DNA of 64,000 nt from Dialister succinatiphilus YIT 11850 (GCF_000242435.1 NZ_JH591187.1:711478-775477); one strand, 5' to 3'; positions 54,336 through 63,031 are shown, counted from the stretch's first letter. A program made the numbers and translations. Notes: generated by a model not told the origin, from the sequence alone.

Positions 54336-54566
54336 AAACTTTCCCCCTGCCAATATCCAATATTCCTATTTCCTTAATTTTATACAATTCTCTGCATTTT
54401 CTTGAATGAGCGCATGAAAGGAAACAGTATTTCTCTCAATGATAACGGATTTTAAGAAGTATGTAAAGAGGACTTCCAGATTATATTTTGCATACGTCAT
54501 ACAAGCGGCGTCATTATCCTCTCTTCCGCCGGTCTTTTTAAAGTGATGAAATTCCATAAAACCAAC
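54336..54566. other. A/T-rich gap upstream of putP
   Basis: No gene is convincing. A short frame that overlaps the rnpB terminator is spurious. The putP promoter must be here; a TATAAA near 54390 is a weak candidate. Confidence 0.4.
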
Positions 54567-54598
54567 AAAAAAGGATTGGAAATCACCATTTCCAATCC
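54567..54598 (-). terminator. Terminator of rnpB
   Basis: GGATTGGAAAT / ATTTCCAATCC with a 4-base loop is followed by six T on the minus strand, just after the RNase P RNA. Confidence 0.9.
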
Positions 54599-54607
54599 TT
54601 CCCGTAT

Positions 54608-54958
54608 GCATGGCGAGCATTCAATAAGCCGAGTTCTGTACCGTTTGCACGGTGATGATTATCTGTCTAGCCATCCAATTGCTTGGATGATCAAGCGACG
54701 CAACCCGGAAGGTCAGCGGGCAGCCTCAACCCTTCCCTATTCGGTCTTGCTTCAGATGGGGTTTACCAAGCCAGCCGGTCTCCCGACTGCTGGTGCGCTC
54801 TTACCGCACCTTTCCACCCTTACCACTTGCGTGGCGGTTTCCTTTTCTATGGCACTTTCCCTGGGGTCACCCCCGCCGGACGTTATCCGGCATCCTGCCC
54901 TGCGAAGCTCGGACTTTCCTCACGCCTTACGGCCCGCAATCATCTTTCCTGCTCGCAG
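54608..54958 (-). ncRNA. rnpB: RNase P RNA, bacterial type A
   Basis: The catalytic RNA that matures tRNA 5' ends. Diagnostic pieces on the minus strand are GAGGAAAGTCCGAGC near the 5' end, AGGGAAAGTGCCATAGAAA, GGTAAGGGTGGAAAGGTGCG, and GTACAGAACTCGGCTTAT near the 3' end. GCGAGCA at the 5' end pairs with TGCTCGC (54619-54612) as helix P1. The 5' end is placed from the promoter, the 3' end from P1; each may be off by a few bases. Confidence 0.95.
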
Positions 54959-54963
54959 GGTAC

Positions 54964-54993
54964 AGTATAGCACGGAGAAATGAGAAATGTCAA
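54964..54993 (-). promoter_or_regulatory. rnpB promoter
   Basis: A perfect TTGACA (54993-54988) and TATACT (54969-54964) are 18 bases apart, immediately before the RNase P RNA. Confidence 0.8.
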
Positions 54994-55007
54994 TAAAAAA
55001 ATAAGCT

Positions 55008-55075
55008 AAGCGCCCTTCGGGCCGAGGGTTGTGGTATCGCCCTATCGGGCGATGAGTATAAAGCCAGCGTTACGG
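55008..55075 (+). repeat. Hairpin-linker unit, copy 6
   Basis: GCCCTTCGGGC, GAGGGTTGTGGTATC, GCCC-TAT-CGGGC, then GATGAGTATAAAGCCAGCG, a phrase also found at 41688-41707. It starts right behind the rnpB promoter. Confidence 0.6.
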
Positions 55076-55197
55076 ATTTACTTTCTGTGTCATATGACAT
55101 GCTTCCCACCGTGCAAGGTGGTGGCGCCAGCCACCAAAGGGGAAAACGCCGAAATGGTACCTGAAGTATATGACGCCCTGTTTTTCTCTCCATATCT

Positions 55198-55291
55198 CTC
55201 GTTTCCCCTTGAGGGGAAGTCCCGCGAAGCGGGAAAGGGTGTACGGGGCTGAGCACCGATAGGATGCTCCATCGCGGTCCTGACCGCCAAT
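55198..55291 (+). repeat. 95-bp hairpin block, copy B
   Basis: Matches 41764-41858 except one substitution and one missing base. It carries the same chain of palindromes and no reading frame. Confidence 0.75.
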
Positions 55292-55344
55292 AGCATTCTG
55301 CTGATTGGCTCGCTGCGCGGCTCCCTCTTATCCAGCTGCGCCAT

Positions 55345-55473
55345 TGGACACGCCATTGGCATGAGGGTTGACGGGGCTTCGCCCCGAGGGTTATGGCCGC
55401 CTGATGGCGGCAGGTTGTGCCCCCACAGGGGAAACGACTCACTATGATTTGTGCGTCGCTGGCGCTCCTTCAT
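55345..55473 (+). repeat. Hairpin units, copy 7, and inverted 45-bp block
   Basis: ATGAGGGTTGAC, GGGGC-TTC-GCCCC, GAGGGTTATGG, CCGCC-TGAT-GGCGG and CCCC-CACA-GGGG follow each other. 55427-55473 is the reverse-direction partner of 41635-41681. Confidence 0.6.
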
Positions 55474-55584
55474 CTCCTGCTGTCACTGACTCACTGGATT
55501 TTCAGGTCGCTGATGCTCCCTTACAAATCCAGTTCGCATAGTGCAAATCATGTTCGCTGTGTATCGCTGGCGCTCAAGGGGCGA

Positions 55585-55640
55585 CAGCGGCTCTGCCGCT
55601 GAGGGTGGCGGTAGCGGCTGCGCCGCAATTTTTAAAGTCA
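55585..55640 (+). repeat. Hairpin units, copy 8
   Basis: AGCGGC-TCT-GCCGCT, GAGGGTGGCGG, then GCGGC-TGC-GCCGC, followed by the shared phrase AGCGTTACGG. A short member of the array family. Confidence 0.55.
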
Positions 55641-55670
55641 GCGTTACGGGATTGCCTTCCCGCCCTCATC

Positions 55671-55832
55671 GTCATTCTGAGCCGTAGGCGAAGAATCTCG
55701 TTACAAGGCACTTATGAGCTAATCGATAGTAAATACCAGTCGGCGGGAAGGGCGAAGTACCAGGCCCCTGCATGAATTCCAATGACGTCATCCTCGCCAA
55801 GCACCGAGATTCTTCACTGCGTTCAGAATGAC
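55671..55832. repeat. Inverted pair of GTCATTCTGA...GAATCTC repeats
   Basis: GTCATTCTGAGCCGTAGG with AAGAATCTCG (55671-55700) faces an inverted copy at 55804-55832, which read in reverse is GTCATTCTGAACGCAGTG plus AAGAATCTCG. About 100 bases lie between. A worn relative is at 28842-28880. Confidence 0.7.
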
Positions 55833-55904
55833 AGAGTCAAGGGGCCATCCCATGACCAGTGCTGCCTCGATTTCTTCCCGCCGGACACTCGTCATCCGGG
55901 GTCG

Positions 55905-55986
55905 GTCAGCCGACAATCGGAAGGCCCTTTAATAGGCAGGCTAAGGGCCTACTTTGGCTGACTTGGAGGTCCTATGCTGGACCTCC
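55905..55986 (+). repeat. Structured element S, copy B
   Basis: Stem GTCAGCC (55905-55911) / GGCTGAC (55956-55962) encloses AGGCCCTT (55922-55929) / AAGGGCCT (55943-55950). It is followed by GGAGGTCC / GGACCTCC with loop TATGCT (55965-55986). Compared with copy A at 42112-42194, outer and 3' stems carry paired substitutions, and inner stem and spacings are unchanged. It ends 33 bases from the nif3-like stop. Confidence 0.7.
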
Positions 55987-56018
55987 ACAATACTATATAA
56001 CTCCCGAGGGCGCAGCCC

Positions 56019-57065
56019 TCAAAGATGGGAAAAGATATCTTTGGCTCCCGTATCTTCCAGTACTTCCAGATCCCAGTGCCTTTTTTCCGCTTCTTTCCTG
56101 ATTCTTTCAGCCAGTTTCGGTACAATCACTCTTTCTGTGTAAAAGTGGCCGCCGTCAGCGATAAGAAGACCCATAGCTGCCGCATCCTGGGCTTCGTGGT
56201 ATTTCAGGTCGCCGGTCAGATAAAGGTCCGCCCCTTTGGCTTTGGCAAGGGAGGCAAATTCACTTCCTGCGCCGCCAAGGACTGCCACCTTATGAACAAT
56301 GATATCCGTATTTCCTGCATACCAAAGATCCGGGATGCCAAGCTTTTCCTTAATGTATAAAAGAGCTTCCTTTCCTTTCATGGGACGGGGAAGTTTACCC
56401 AGACGGCCCATATACTCAAAGGAGGCGCCGTTTTTCAGTTCATATATGTCACAGTGTACATCTCCACAGATACGTCTTACATCTTCCATAACTTCCTGCA
56501 GGGCGGAAGAAGCGGCATTAAATTCCATTTTTCCCATGCGGCTGCTGTCATCGGCATCGCCTAAAAGGTAGAAATGGCCGGCCCTCCCTTTGTATTTCTT
56601 TTCCAGGAGTGTCTTAAGCTCCCGAGCTTTCACAAATTCTGCATACGCCGCCACCTTCAGGAGTGGTTCTCTTTTTTCCGTCACCAGGCCCCTCCGGTCT
56701 GTCAGTTCCAGCGCGTCAGCCAGAGCGTCATTCACTCCTTCTCTGGCAGTGTCCAAATTCGTATGAGCCGCAAAGGAAAGGATGTGATGGCAGATGAGCT
56801 TTTCAATGACCCTTCCCTTATAGGTAGATAAATCGATTCTATGGAGAGATTTGAACAGGAAGGGATGATGGGAAATGATCATGGACACTCCTTCTTTGCA
56901 GGCCCTGTCCACATTCTGTTCTGTAAGATCCAGTGAAACCATCACTTTCTTTACCGACTCTTCCGGATTTCCCACCTGGAGCCCCGGATGATCCCAGCTT
57001 TCCGCCAGTGCCGCCGGTGCCCATTCTTCCATCAGATCCATCAAATCCTGAGCCTTGATATTCAT
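56019..57065 (-). CDS. Nif3-like dinuclear metal centre protein
   Basis: A 348-residue member of the NIF3/DUF34 family, which forms hexamers with a two-metal site. Metal ligands are in SMIISHHPFLFKSLHRI (about 60-76), AAHTNLDTAREGVND (about 97-111) and the late LTGDLKYHEAQDAAAMG ... DGGHFYTE. The central insertion (about 130-230) is usual for the long form. Biochemical role is still unsettled. It overlaps trmK by 4 bases, the standard Firmicute pair. Confidence 0.93.
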   Translation of the reverse strand: MNIKAQDLMDLMEEWAPAALAESWDHPGLQVGNPEESVKKVMVSLDLTEQNVDRACKEGVSMIISHHPFLFKSLHRIDLSTYKGRVIEKLICHHILSFAAHTNLDTAREGVNDALADALELTDRRGLVTEKREPLLKVAAYAEFVKARELKTLLEKKYKGRAGHFYLLGDADDSSRMGKMEFNAASSALQEVMEDVRRICGDVHCDIYELKNGASFEYMGRLGKLPRPMKGKEALLYIKEKLGIPDLWYAGNTDIIVHKVAVLGGAGSEFASLAKAKGADLYLTGDLKYHEAQDAAAMGLLIADGGHFYTERVIVPKLAERIRKEAEKRHWDLEVLEDTGAKDIFSHL

Positions 57066-57751
57066 AAGAACGCCTCCAGTCTTTTCTTTTCTTCCAATGC
57101 TTTTTCTCTTCTCCTGCGGTTTCTTTCATTGTCTGTATCTTCTGCTACGCCCTGAATAAGGAAATCCCGTTTCCTTATCAGCCGGCGCAGGTGTTCATGA
57201 AAAAGGGGGTGCTGCCTGTAGTTTTCAGTAACGCCGATTTCCCCCTCCAGAAGGGAGATTTCCTTCATGGCGCCCGGCTTCACCAGCATCATTTCGTAAA
57301 GCCGCCGATCTTCCATGACCATATCTTCCTGCATAATCATGAAATGATGACCTGCCAGGTACTGCTTCAGCTCTGCCACATGGTTCTGGGGCTGCAGGAC
57401 CAGCCAGGAAAGAGACTGGGCTTTGGGAAAATCAGCTTCCAGTATATCTCTCATCATCAGGCCGCCCATGCCGGCCATAACTATCCCGTCCACTTCCCCC
57501 ACCTCAAGGGGCGAAAGGCCGCCGCCCAGGCGAAGTTCTATGTTTCCCCCTTTCTCCTGTCCCTTTAAATGGGCTCTGGCCCTTTCCAGAGGCCCTTTGT
57601 GAATATCTGAGGCTATGGCCCATTGAACCTTTCCCTTCTCCAGAAGGAAAAGGGGCAGATACGCATGGTCCGTCCCAATATCTGCCATGGATTGGCAGGA
57701 AGGTATGAGGTCCGCCACATGGCGGAGCCTTGCTGTCAAATGTATCATCAT
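57062..57751 (-). CDS. trmK: tRNA m1A22 methyltransferase
   Basis: TrmK methylates N1 of A22 in the D-arm of many tRNAs. SAM-binding motif I is ADIGTDHAYLPLFLLEKG (about 24-41), with VMAGMGGLMMRDIL (about 90-103) and the catalytic-region LVLQPQNH. 229 residues, with a C-terminal coiled coil rich in Arg and Glu. An ATG one codon later is equally possible. It begins only 13 bases after the tRNA terminator, so it may depend on readthrough. Confidence 0.94.
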   Translation of the reverse strand: MMIHLTARLRHVADLIPSCQSMADIGTDHAYLPLFLLEKGKVQWAIASDIHKGPLERARAHLKGQEKGGNIELRLGGGLSPLEVGEVDGIVMAGMGGLMMRDILEADFPKAQSLSWLVLQPQNHVAELKQYLAGHHFMIMQEDMVMEDRRLYEMMLVKPGAMKEISLLEGEIGVTENYRQHPLFHEHLRRLIRKRDFLIQGVAEDTDNERNRRRREKALEEKKRLEAFL

Positions 57752-57763
57752 TCCTCCCGGAAA

Positions 57764-57790
57764 TAAAAAAAAGCTGAGCTTTCGCTCAGC
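57764..57790 (-). terminator. Terminator of the tRNA gene
   Basis: GCTGAGC / GCTCAGC with a 4-base loop and a run of T on the minus strand, 12 bases after the CCA end. Confidence 0.88.
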
Positions 57791-57801
57791 GGGAGTATCA
57801 T

Positions 57802-57878
57802 TGGTGGGCCCACCAGGGCTCGAACCTGGGACCAGACGGTTATGAGCCGTCGGCTCTGACCAACTGAGCTATGGGCCC
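57802..57878 (-). tRNA. tRNA with anticodon CAU (Ile2 or elongator Met)
   Basis: 77 nt with encoded CCA. Acceptor GGGCCCA / TGGGCCC, anticodon stem GACGG / CCGTC with loop CTCATAA, T-arm CCAGG / CCTGG with TTCGAGC. It is not the initiator type, since the first acceptor pair is a normal G-C and the GGG/CCC anticodon-stem signature is missing. C4-G69 and C5-G68 fit the TilS-modified isoleucine tRNA as known from E. coli, so Ile2 is slightly favoured over Met. Confidence 0.92.
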
Positions 57879-57897
57879 GCAATCACCAACTTATGCT

Positions 57898-57926
57898 ATT
57901 TTATCAGTTAACGCCCCGGGCGTCAA
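57898..57926 (-). promoter_or_regulatory. tRNA promoter
   Basis: TTGACG (57926-57921) and TAAAAT (57903-57898) are 17 bases apart, about 20 bases before the mature 5' end. The ISLre2 insertion begins 18 bases upstream of the -35. Confidence 0.75.
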
Positions 57927-57935
57927 GTATGCCAT

Positions 57936-57944
57936 CATTCCCGG
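57936..57944. repeat. Target-site duplication, left
   Basis: CATTCCCGG, repeated at 59601-59609, flanks the ISLre2-family element; 9 bp is the usual length for this family. Confidence 0.85.
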
Positions 57945-59600
57945 GTAAGTGTCAAGTTTTCCTCGGTAATTCATTTGACTGTCGATGATTACTATCTCCG
58001 TGGCTTCGGTTTTATCAGTATTTCTGTATAGCTCTGGCCAGTCTCCCCATTGGTGAAGAAGAAGCTCCATAAACGCCTATACGTCCCTCCAGGCATCCCG
58101 GCCTATAGTTTCTCATCTTACGCTTCTGCGCCTCACTCCGGACATTCTGGGCGATTTTACGCTCTGCCTGCACCGCAGCCTTGTGCATGGCTCTATCCAT
58201 CTTTTTGTAGCTTTTCCCATTAGCATGATACAGGAGAGCTGCTGTAAGTGTTTTATTCTTCCGGGCGGTCAATACCCAAACCATACACTCCATTCCCTCG
58301 CTGGACCAGCTCCGCCCCTGCCGCTTCATGCGATAGCTGTAAAACCGGTGATTTGTTTCTGCAGTCCCCAGGTGAATCTCTGTATGGATGCCGCGCTGAC
58401 TCAGGCTGGGGATATAGGGAGCATTTCTCTCCAGATAGCTCTGCAGCTTGTCTACCTCCTCCAAATCCTCCTCTGTCCGGGCGCAGCTCCGGGCAGTGTC
58501 CATCCATACGGGAATCTGTTTCATAATATCGTCGGTCTGGTGAAGTTCTCGGATAATGTGGTCTACCAGTTCCTTGTTGCAGAAGCTGAGCCGGGTCCGG
58601 ATCTTTTCATGCACATGATAGCAGTCGCGGAAGTGCTGGTGATCCAGGCAGCCTTCTACCATTCGCTCAAAGTCCTGAAACTGGTATCCGGACCCTCCAT
58701 CCCCATTCGACAGCACTGTGGTCTTAGACAGGTCATAGTGCCCAAGCAGATAACTTCTTACCATTGCAAAAAGTTCTTTCCTGCTGGTAGATGCAAAGCA
58801 GCGAAGTCCTACCAGTTCTGTCCTGTTGCCATTTTTCCTGACTCCCTCATATACCTGGAGGCGGTGCACTTCCGAAACGCCGCCTTTCTCCTTGTTCTTG
58901 AGTACAATTCCATCTCCTTCAATCGCTATAATTTCCGGCTGTGTCGGCTTTTCAACCTTTTCCTCTTCTGCCAATGCTTTTTCATAAGTCTTTGCCTTCT
59001 CGCCGGCATAGTTCTTGAGTGAGATAACAGACTGATGGGAGATGGTAATTCCCGCCAGGCTTTGCAGGAGCTCGCTGGCACTGCGAGATGTGGTAATTGC
59101 GACAGCCTCGACAATCCGCTCAATCATTCCCAGGCTGTAGTGCTTTCTGGGTTCAAAGCCCATTTTACGGTCCAAAGGATAGAAGTTCTTCCCTTCTTTC
59201 TGCAGAAGTCTTCGCGTATAGGTCAGCTCTCCATAGCGGCAGTAAATTGTCCGGGAGTCCCGGCGCGCTACACGCCACCCCTGTGCCTTGTAAATCTGAT
59301 ACAGCTCAGCATCAATACGCCCCAGAGCCATAGCTATAAGCTGACAGTTCATTTCTTCGAGCCAATGAGTTAGCTTCCTTTCAGACTCAATAGAATCATC
59401 AGATTCCTTGATGATAGAAATGACTGCACCAATTGCATTTTCACTCCAAATTTCTCCAGTTTTTGTTATAATATCCATGAGGAAAGCCCTTTCTTTGTTT
59501 TATTTGTGCACGGAAATTATAACATTTCCACTCAAGGGGAGGCTTTCCTCTTTTATTGTTTCTGGAAAAATTCCCCTACCGAGTAAAATTTTACACTAAG
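57945..59600 (-). mobile_element. Complete ISLre2-family insertion sequence
   Basis: 1656 bp. The ends are imperfect inverted repeats of about 24 bp: left GTAAGTGTCAAGTTTTCCTC, right (read inward) CTTAGTGTAAAATTTTACTC, both continuing CGGTA. One transposase gene fills the element. Flanked by a 9-bp target duplication, so it arrived by transposition and both ends are intact. A second copy begins at 63863. Confidence 0.92.
58015..59478 (-). CDS. ISLre2-family transposase
   Basis: 487 residues. The N-terminal part (about 1-100) looks like the DNA-binding portion, with YGELTYTRRLL. The middle holds candidate catalytic acids in IAIEGDGIVL (about 195-204) and VLSNGDGGSGYQFQ (about 255-268), and the C-terminal part has GTAETNHRFYSYRMKRQGRSW. 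This arrangement matches the UPF0236/ISLre2 proteins as I know them. The frame is intact, so the enzyme may be active. Confidence 0.9.
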   Translation of the reverse strand: MDIITKTGEIWSENAIGAVISIIKESDDSIESERKLTHWLEEMNCQLIAMALGRIDAELYQIYKAQGWRVARRDSRTIYCRYGELTYTRRLLQKEGKNFYPLDRKMGFEPRKHYSLGMIERIVEAVAITTSRSASELLQSLAGITISHQSVISLKNYAGEKAKTYEKALAEEEKVEKPTQPEIIAIEGDGIVLKNKEKGGVSEVHRLQVYEGVRKNGNRTELVGLRCFASTSRKELFAMVRSYLLGHYDLSKTTVLSNGDGGSGYQFQDFERMVEGCLDHQHFRDCYHVHEKIRTRLSFCNKELVDHIIRELHQTDDIMKQIPVWMDTARSCARTEEDLEEVDKLQSYLERNAPYIPSLSQRGIHTEIHLGTAETNHRFYSYRMKRQGRSWSSEGMECMVWVLTARKNKTLTAALLYHANGKSYKKMDRAMHKAAVQAERKIAQNVRSEAQKRKMRNYRPGCLEGRIGVYGASSSPMGRLARAIQKY

Positions 59601-59609
59601 CATTCCCGG
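59601..59609. repeat. Target-site duplication, right
   Basis: CATTCCCGG, partner of 57936-57944. The next bases are GTAAGTGTC, the same as the first nine of the element itself. Confidence 0.85.
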
Positions 59610-59822
59610 GTAAGTGTCCCATGGTCCTATTTTCCATACTTCTTATGTCCTTTTCCGTCCCCTTGTCAGCCGGCCTGTCAGGGAGTAGCAGAGAAACGCG
59701 TCATGAAGTACGCCGGATGGAAGAAACATAAAAGATATTTCAAATCAGATCAGGAATATTGCCAGAAAGAAATGTAAAATCACAGGTATCAGAATTGAGG
59801 CTGGGATTACAATCATTTTCAT
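59610..59822. other. Gap between the insertion sequence and rpoD
   Basis: No gene. The first bases, GTAAGTGTCCCATGGTCC, resemble the terminal sequence of an insertion element and may be an old end. The rest is A/T-rich and featureless. Confidence 0.4.
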
Positions 59823-59872
59823 AAAAAAGAAGCGGCCCTTTCTGCCTTGAGAAAGTGCCGCCTACTTCGTTT
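59823..59872 (-). terminator. Terminator after rpoD
   Basis: GCGGC / GCCGC and CTTTC / GAAAG, with GAAG / CTTC separated by a bulge, followed by six T on the minus strand, directly at the rpoD stop. Confidence 0.7.
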
Positions 59873-59875
59873 TTT

Positions 59876-61018
59876 CTACTGGTTAATGATAAGGTTCCGT
59901 GCGGACTTTTTAAGTTTCTGCAAAGCTTTCCCTTCAATCTGCCGGATTCTTTCCCTGGTCACATCAAAGTAACGGCCCACTTCTTCCAAAGTCCTGGTCT
60001 TTCCATCTTTAAGGCCGAAGCGGAGTTCCAGCACCTGTCTTTCCCTTTCCGTCAGGCCCTGAAGAAGTTCTTCAATCTGCTCCCGAAGGAGAATGGAGCC
60101 GGCCGCATCATCAGGAGCCACTGCCTCGTGATCTTCAATGAAGTCCCCCAGATGGGAGTCTTCTTTTTCGCCAATAGGCGTTTCCAGGGAAATAGGATCC
60201 TGGGCGATTTTTTTGACTTCCCTGATTTTCCCTACAGTAACGCCCATAGCCCTGGCCAGTTCTTCATTGGTGGCTTCCCTGCCCTTTTCCTGGAGGAGCT
60301 GGCGGGAAATCCTGTTCAGCTTGTTAATGGTTTCCACCATGTGCACAGGAACGCGTATAGTCCTTGCCTGGTCCGCAATGGCTCTCGTAATGGCCTGGCG
60401 AATCCACCAGGTGGCATAGGTGGAGAATTTGTATCCCTTCGTGTAGTCGAATTTATCCACTGCCTTTAAAAGGCCCAGATTTCCTTCCTGAATAAGATCG
60501 AGAAACTGGAGTCCCCGGCCCAGATACTTTTTGGCAATGGAAACTACAAGACGAAGGTTCCGGTCTGCCAATTCCTTTTTGGCCGCCCGGGCTGCTGCTT
60601 TATCTTCATCGGATGCATCAGGCAGAGAACCTTTTTCCACCTGCTTGGCCAGCACAATTTCCTCTTCGCTGTCAAGAAGCTTCAGCGCACCGATTTCTTT
60701 CAGATACATTTTGACAGGATCATCAATGGTGACGCTATTATCAATGTCAGGAACCGGTTCCTTCTCCTCCTTTTCCACTTCTTTTTCCAGTTCCTCTTCC
60801 TCTTTCAGGAAGTCTATGTCCTCTTCAGAAACATCTTCATCGAAATTCACTTCATAATGATCATCATGAAGGGCTTCATAGAGGTTGGACAGGTCATCGC
60901 CGCTCAAATTTTTTTCTGTCACAAGGTCCATGATATCCTTATTGGAAATGACCCCACTCCCCGCTTTTGCAGTGAGCTCACTGATCCACTGTTCCAATCT
61001 TTCATCCCTAGCTGCCAT
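59876..61018 (-). CDS. rpoD: Primary sigma factor RpoD (SigA)
   Basis: The housekeeping sigma factor, 380 residues. A short region 1.1 (about 1-60) and an acidic stretch (about 60-90) precede region 1.2 and region 2 with [20 protein letters not shown] and [14 protein letters not shown] (about 195-208, the -10 reading helices). Region 4 (about 310-375) holds [20 protein letters not shown] for the -35. ATG 61018 has AAGGGGGG upstream; a frame of 20 more codons is not conserved. Follows dnaG by 132 bases, the usual dnaG-rpoD order. Confidence 0.97.
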   Translation of the reverse strand: MAARDERLEQWISELTAKAGSGVISNKDIMDLVTEKNLSGDDLSNLYEALHDDHYEVNFDEDVSEEDIDFLKEEEELEKEVEKEEKEPVPDIDNSVTIDDPVKMYLKEIGALKLLDSEEEIVLAKQVEKGSLPDASDEDKAAARAAKKELADRNLRLVVSIAKKYLGRGLQFLDLIQEGNLGLLKAVDKFDYTKGYKFSTYATWWIRQAITRAIADQARTIRVPVHMVETINKLNRISRQLLQEKGREATNEELARAMGVTVGKIREVKKIAQDPISLETPIGEKEDSHLGDFIEDHEAVAPDDAAGSILLREQIEELLQGLTERERQVLELRFGLKDGKTRTLEEVGRYFDVTRERIRQIEGKALQKLKKSARNLIINQ

Positions 61019-61150
61019 AGTATAATCCCCCCTTGAGAAAGGCTGGGAAAAGGCCGGTTTTCCAAAGCCCTTCATCACCCCTCATCCGATGAAAAAGAAC
61101 CTCTTCCGGCATTTCCACAGGCGCCCCGATAACATCTGAATGATGCTGTT

Positions 61151-62938
61151 TTATTTTAATGCCAGTATTTCTTTACTGAGCTGGATGCAGAGCAGCTGTT
61201 CTTCCCGGGCCTTCACCGGGTCGCTGCTGATCAGTTCCTGCGCTTTTTTCGTATGTATGCGATATTCCTCCTGCAGATAAATTTTCTTCATAGGCCAGAT
61301 GTATTCTTCCCTGGGCACAGAGCCCGGCTGTTCTCCTTCCATGCGAAGCTTGGCCAGGCGGCTGATATCCTCTCTGGGAAGCTGGCCTTCCACCGCTTCT
61401 TCCGTAAGGGGCATATTTTTTGCCTTCATATCTTTCAAAAGAGCAAAGAGCCTTCCATGGAATTCATCGGCAAACTGGTAGCGGTCAAGCTCTGTATAGC
61501 CCTCTGGCAGCATATGGTAAATAAGACAGTAATTAAGGAAGCCCGCTTCCAGAAGGCGCTGCCTTTTCTTTAACGGATTCAAATCCAATTCTTCCTTTTC
61601 CACAGGCACCTTCTGGGAAATATACACATTGGATTTATTCTTCCTGGCATATATCAGGGCCTCGCTTCGAATCATGCCTTCATCCATGTGCATGGCCCGG
61701 GCCATTTTCTTAATGAAAGCATTCAGCTGGAATGCATCACCGGTAGACAGAAGGACCGAAAACATATCATCCAGAATATGGTGCTGCCCGTCAAGGGTGG
61801 TGCTGTCATACTGTTTCAAAAGAGAATGGAAAAGGAAATCCATAGCCGGCTCCGCCTGTTTCACCGCCTCCAGATAGGCGTCGCCGCCATGGAGATTTAC
61901 AAATTCATCAGGGTCCTTGCCCTCCCCAAGATGCACCACCCGGAGCCTTAATCCTATGGAACCCGCGATTTCCAGAGCCCGCTTCGTAGCATTCTGCCCG
62001 GCCGCATCCATATCGTAACTGAAAACCACTTCATCTGCATATTTTTTCAAAAGCCTGGCCTGTTCGATGGTAAAAGCAGTTCCAAGGGAAGCCACCGCAT
62101 TGGTCACGCCGTGGGCATGAAGGGAAATGGCATCCATGTATCCTTCTACCATAATGGCCTGTTTTTTGGCCTTAATGGTAGGCAAAGCCTGATAAATGGC
62201 AAAGAGAAGCCTTCTTTTGTTGAAAATGGGACTTTCCGGCGAGTTCAGATACTTGGGCTTGCTGTCATCCATGACGCGGCCGCCGAAAGCTACGATTTTT
62301 CCAGAAAGATTCCATATGGGAAACATGCAGCGGTTGCGGAATACATCGTAATAACGACCATTCTTATGGGCACAGAGTCCTGCTTCCACCAGAAGATCTC
62401 CGCCGATCTTCTTCTTGGTGGTGAAATCTCGATAAAGCTTCTGCCAGTCCGGCGGCGCAAACCCAAGCTTGAATTTCTCTATGGTCTCCATGGAAAGATG
62501 GCGCTTATCAAAGTAGGCAAGACCGGCCTTCCCCATCTGTGTCCTGGTAAGGCAGCTGTGGAAATAGGAACCGGCCAGCTCCGTCACCGACTGGAGCTCG
62601 CGGGCCATGGCGGCCCGCCTTTTTTCCTCCGGCGATTCCTCCCGCTCCGGCATGTCCATATGAGCATAATCGGCCAGGCGGCGCACTGCTTCCATAAAGG
62701 TGAGATGATCCATCTTTTCTACGAACGTAATGGCATCGCCGCTCTCATGACAGCCGAAGCAGTAATAAAATCCCTTATCCGGTGAAACGGCAAAGGAAGG
62801 AGTCCTTTCCGGTCCATGAAAAGGGCAGGAAGCCATATAATAACGTCCATGCTTTTTCAGCGGCACATAGGAGCCAATAAGGTCTGCCAGATTGATATTC
62901 TCTTTTAACTGCTGGATAAACTCATTAAAAGCAGCCAT
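61151..62938 (-). CDS. dnaG: DNA primase
   Basis: It makes RNA primers at the replication fork. N-terminal zinc domain with CPFHGPERTPSF ... YCFGCHESGD (about 38-65), the RNA polymerase core, and the Toprim domain with MVEGYMDAISLHAHG (about 260) and SYDMDAAGQNATKRA (about 305). The C-terminal helicase-binding domain completes 595 residues. An AGGAGG site precedes the start. Confidence 0.97.
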   Translation of the reverse strand: MAAFNEFIQQLKENINLADLIGSYVPLKKHGRYYMASCPFHGPERTPSFAVSPDKGFYYCFGCHESGDAITFVEKMDHLTFMEAVRRLADYAHMDMPEREESPEEKRRAAMARELQSVTELAGSYFHSCLTRTQMGKAGLAYFDKRHLSMETIEKFKLGFAPPDWQKLYRDFTTKKKIGGDLLVEAGLCAHKNGRYYDVFRNRCMFPIWNLSGKIVAFGGRVMDDSKPKYLNSPESPIFNKRRLLFAIYQALPTIKAKKQAIMVEGYMDAISLHAHGVTNAVASLGTAFTIEQARLLKKYADEVVFSYDMDAAGQNATKRALEIAGSIGLRLRVVHLGEGKDPDEFVNLHGGDAYLEAVKQAEPAMDFLFHSLLKQYDSTTLDGQHHILDDMFSVLLSTGDAFQLNAFIKKMARAMHMDEGMIRSEALIYARKNKSNVYISQKVPVEKEELDLNPLKKRQRLLEAGFLNYCLIYHMLPEGYTELDRYQFADEFHGRLFALLKDMKAKNMPLTEEAVEGQLPREDISRLAKLRMEGEQPGSVPREEYIWPMKKIYLQEEYRIHTKKAQELISSDPVKAREEQLLCIQLSKEILALK

Positions 62939-62986
62939 AATCCTCCTCCCTCTGCCCTTTAACCATTTTTCCTATAGAGTAAGAAA

Positions 62987-63031
62987 GCACCGACAGGAAA
63001 GAGAAACATAAAATCACTCACTCATCGGTGC
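62987..63031 (-). terminator. Weak hairpin between the ATP-grasp gene and dnaG
   Basis: GCACCGA (63031-63025) pairs with TCGGTGC (62993-62987) over a loop of about 31 bases, followed by TTTCTT. It may end the upstream gene or lie in the dnaG leader. Confidence 0.35.

Noticed and set aside
54366..54620. A minus-strand frame of 84 codons between rnpB and putP
   Set aside because: It starts inside the RNase P RNA and crosses its terminator.
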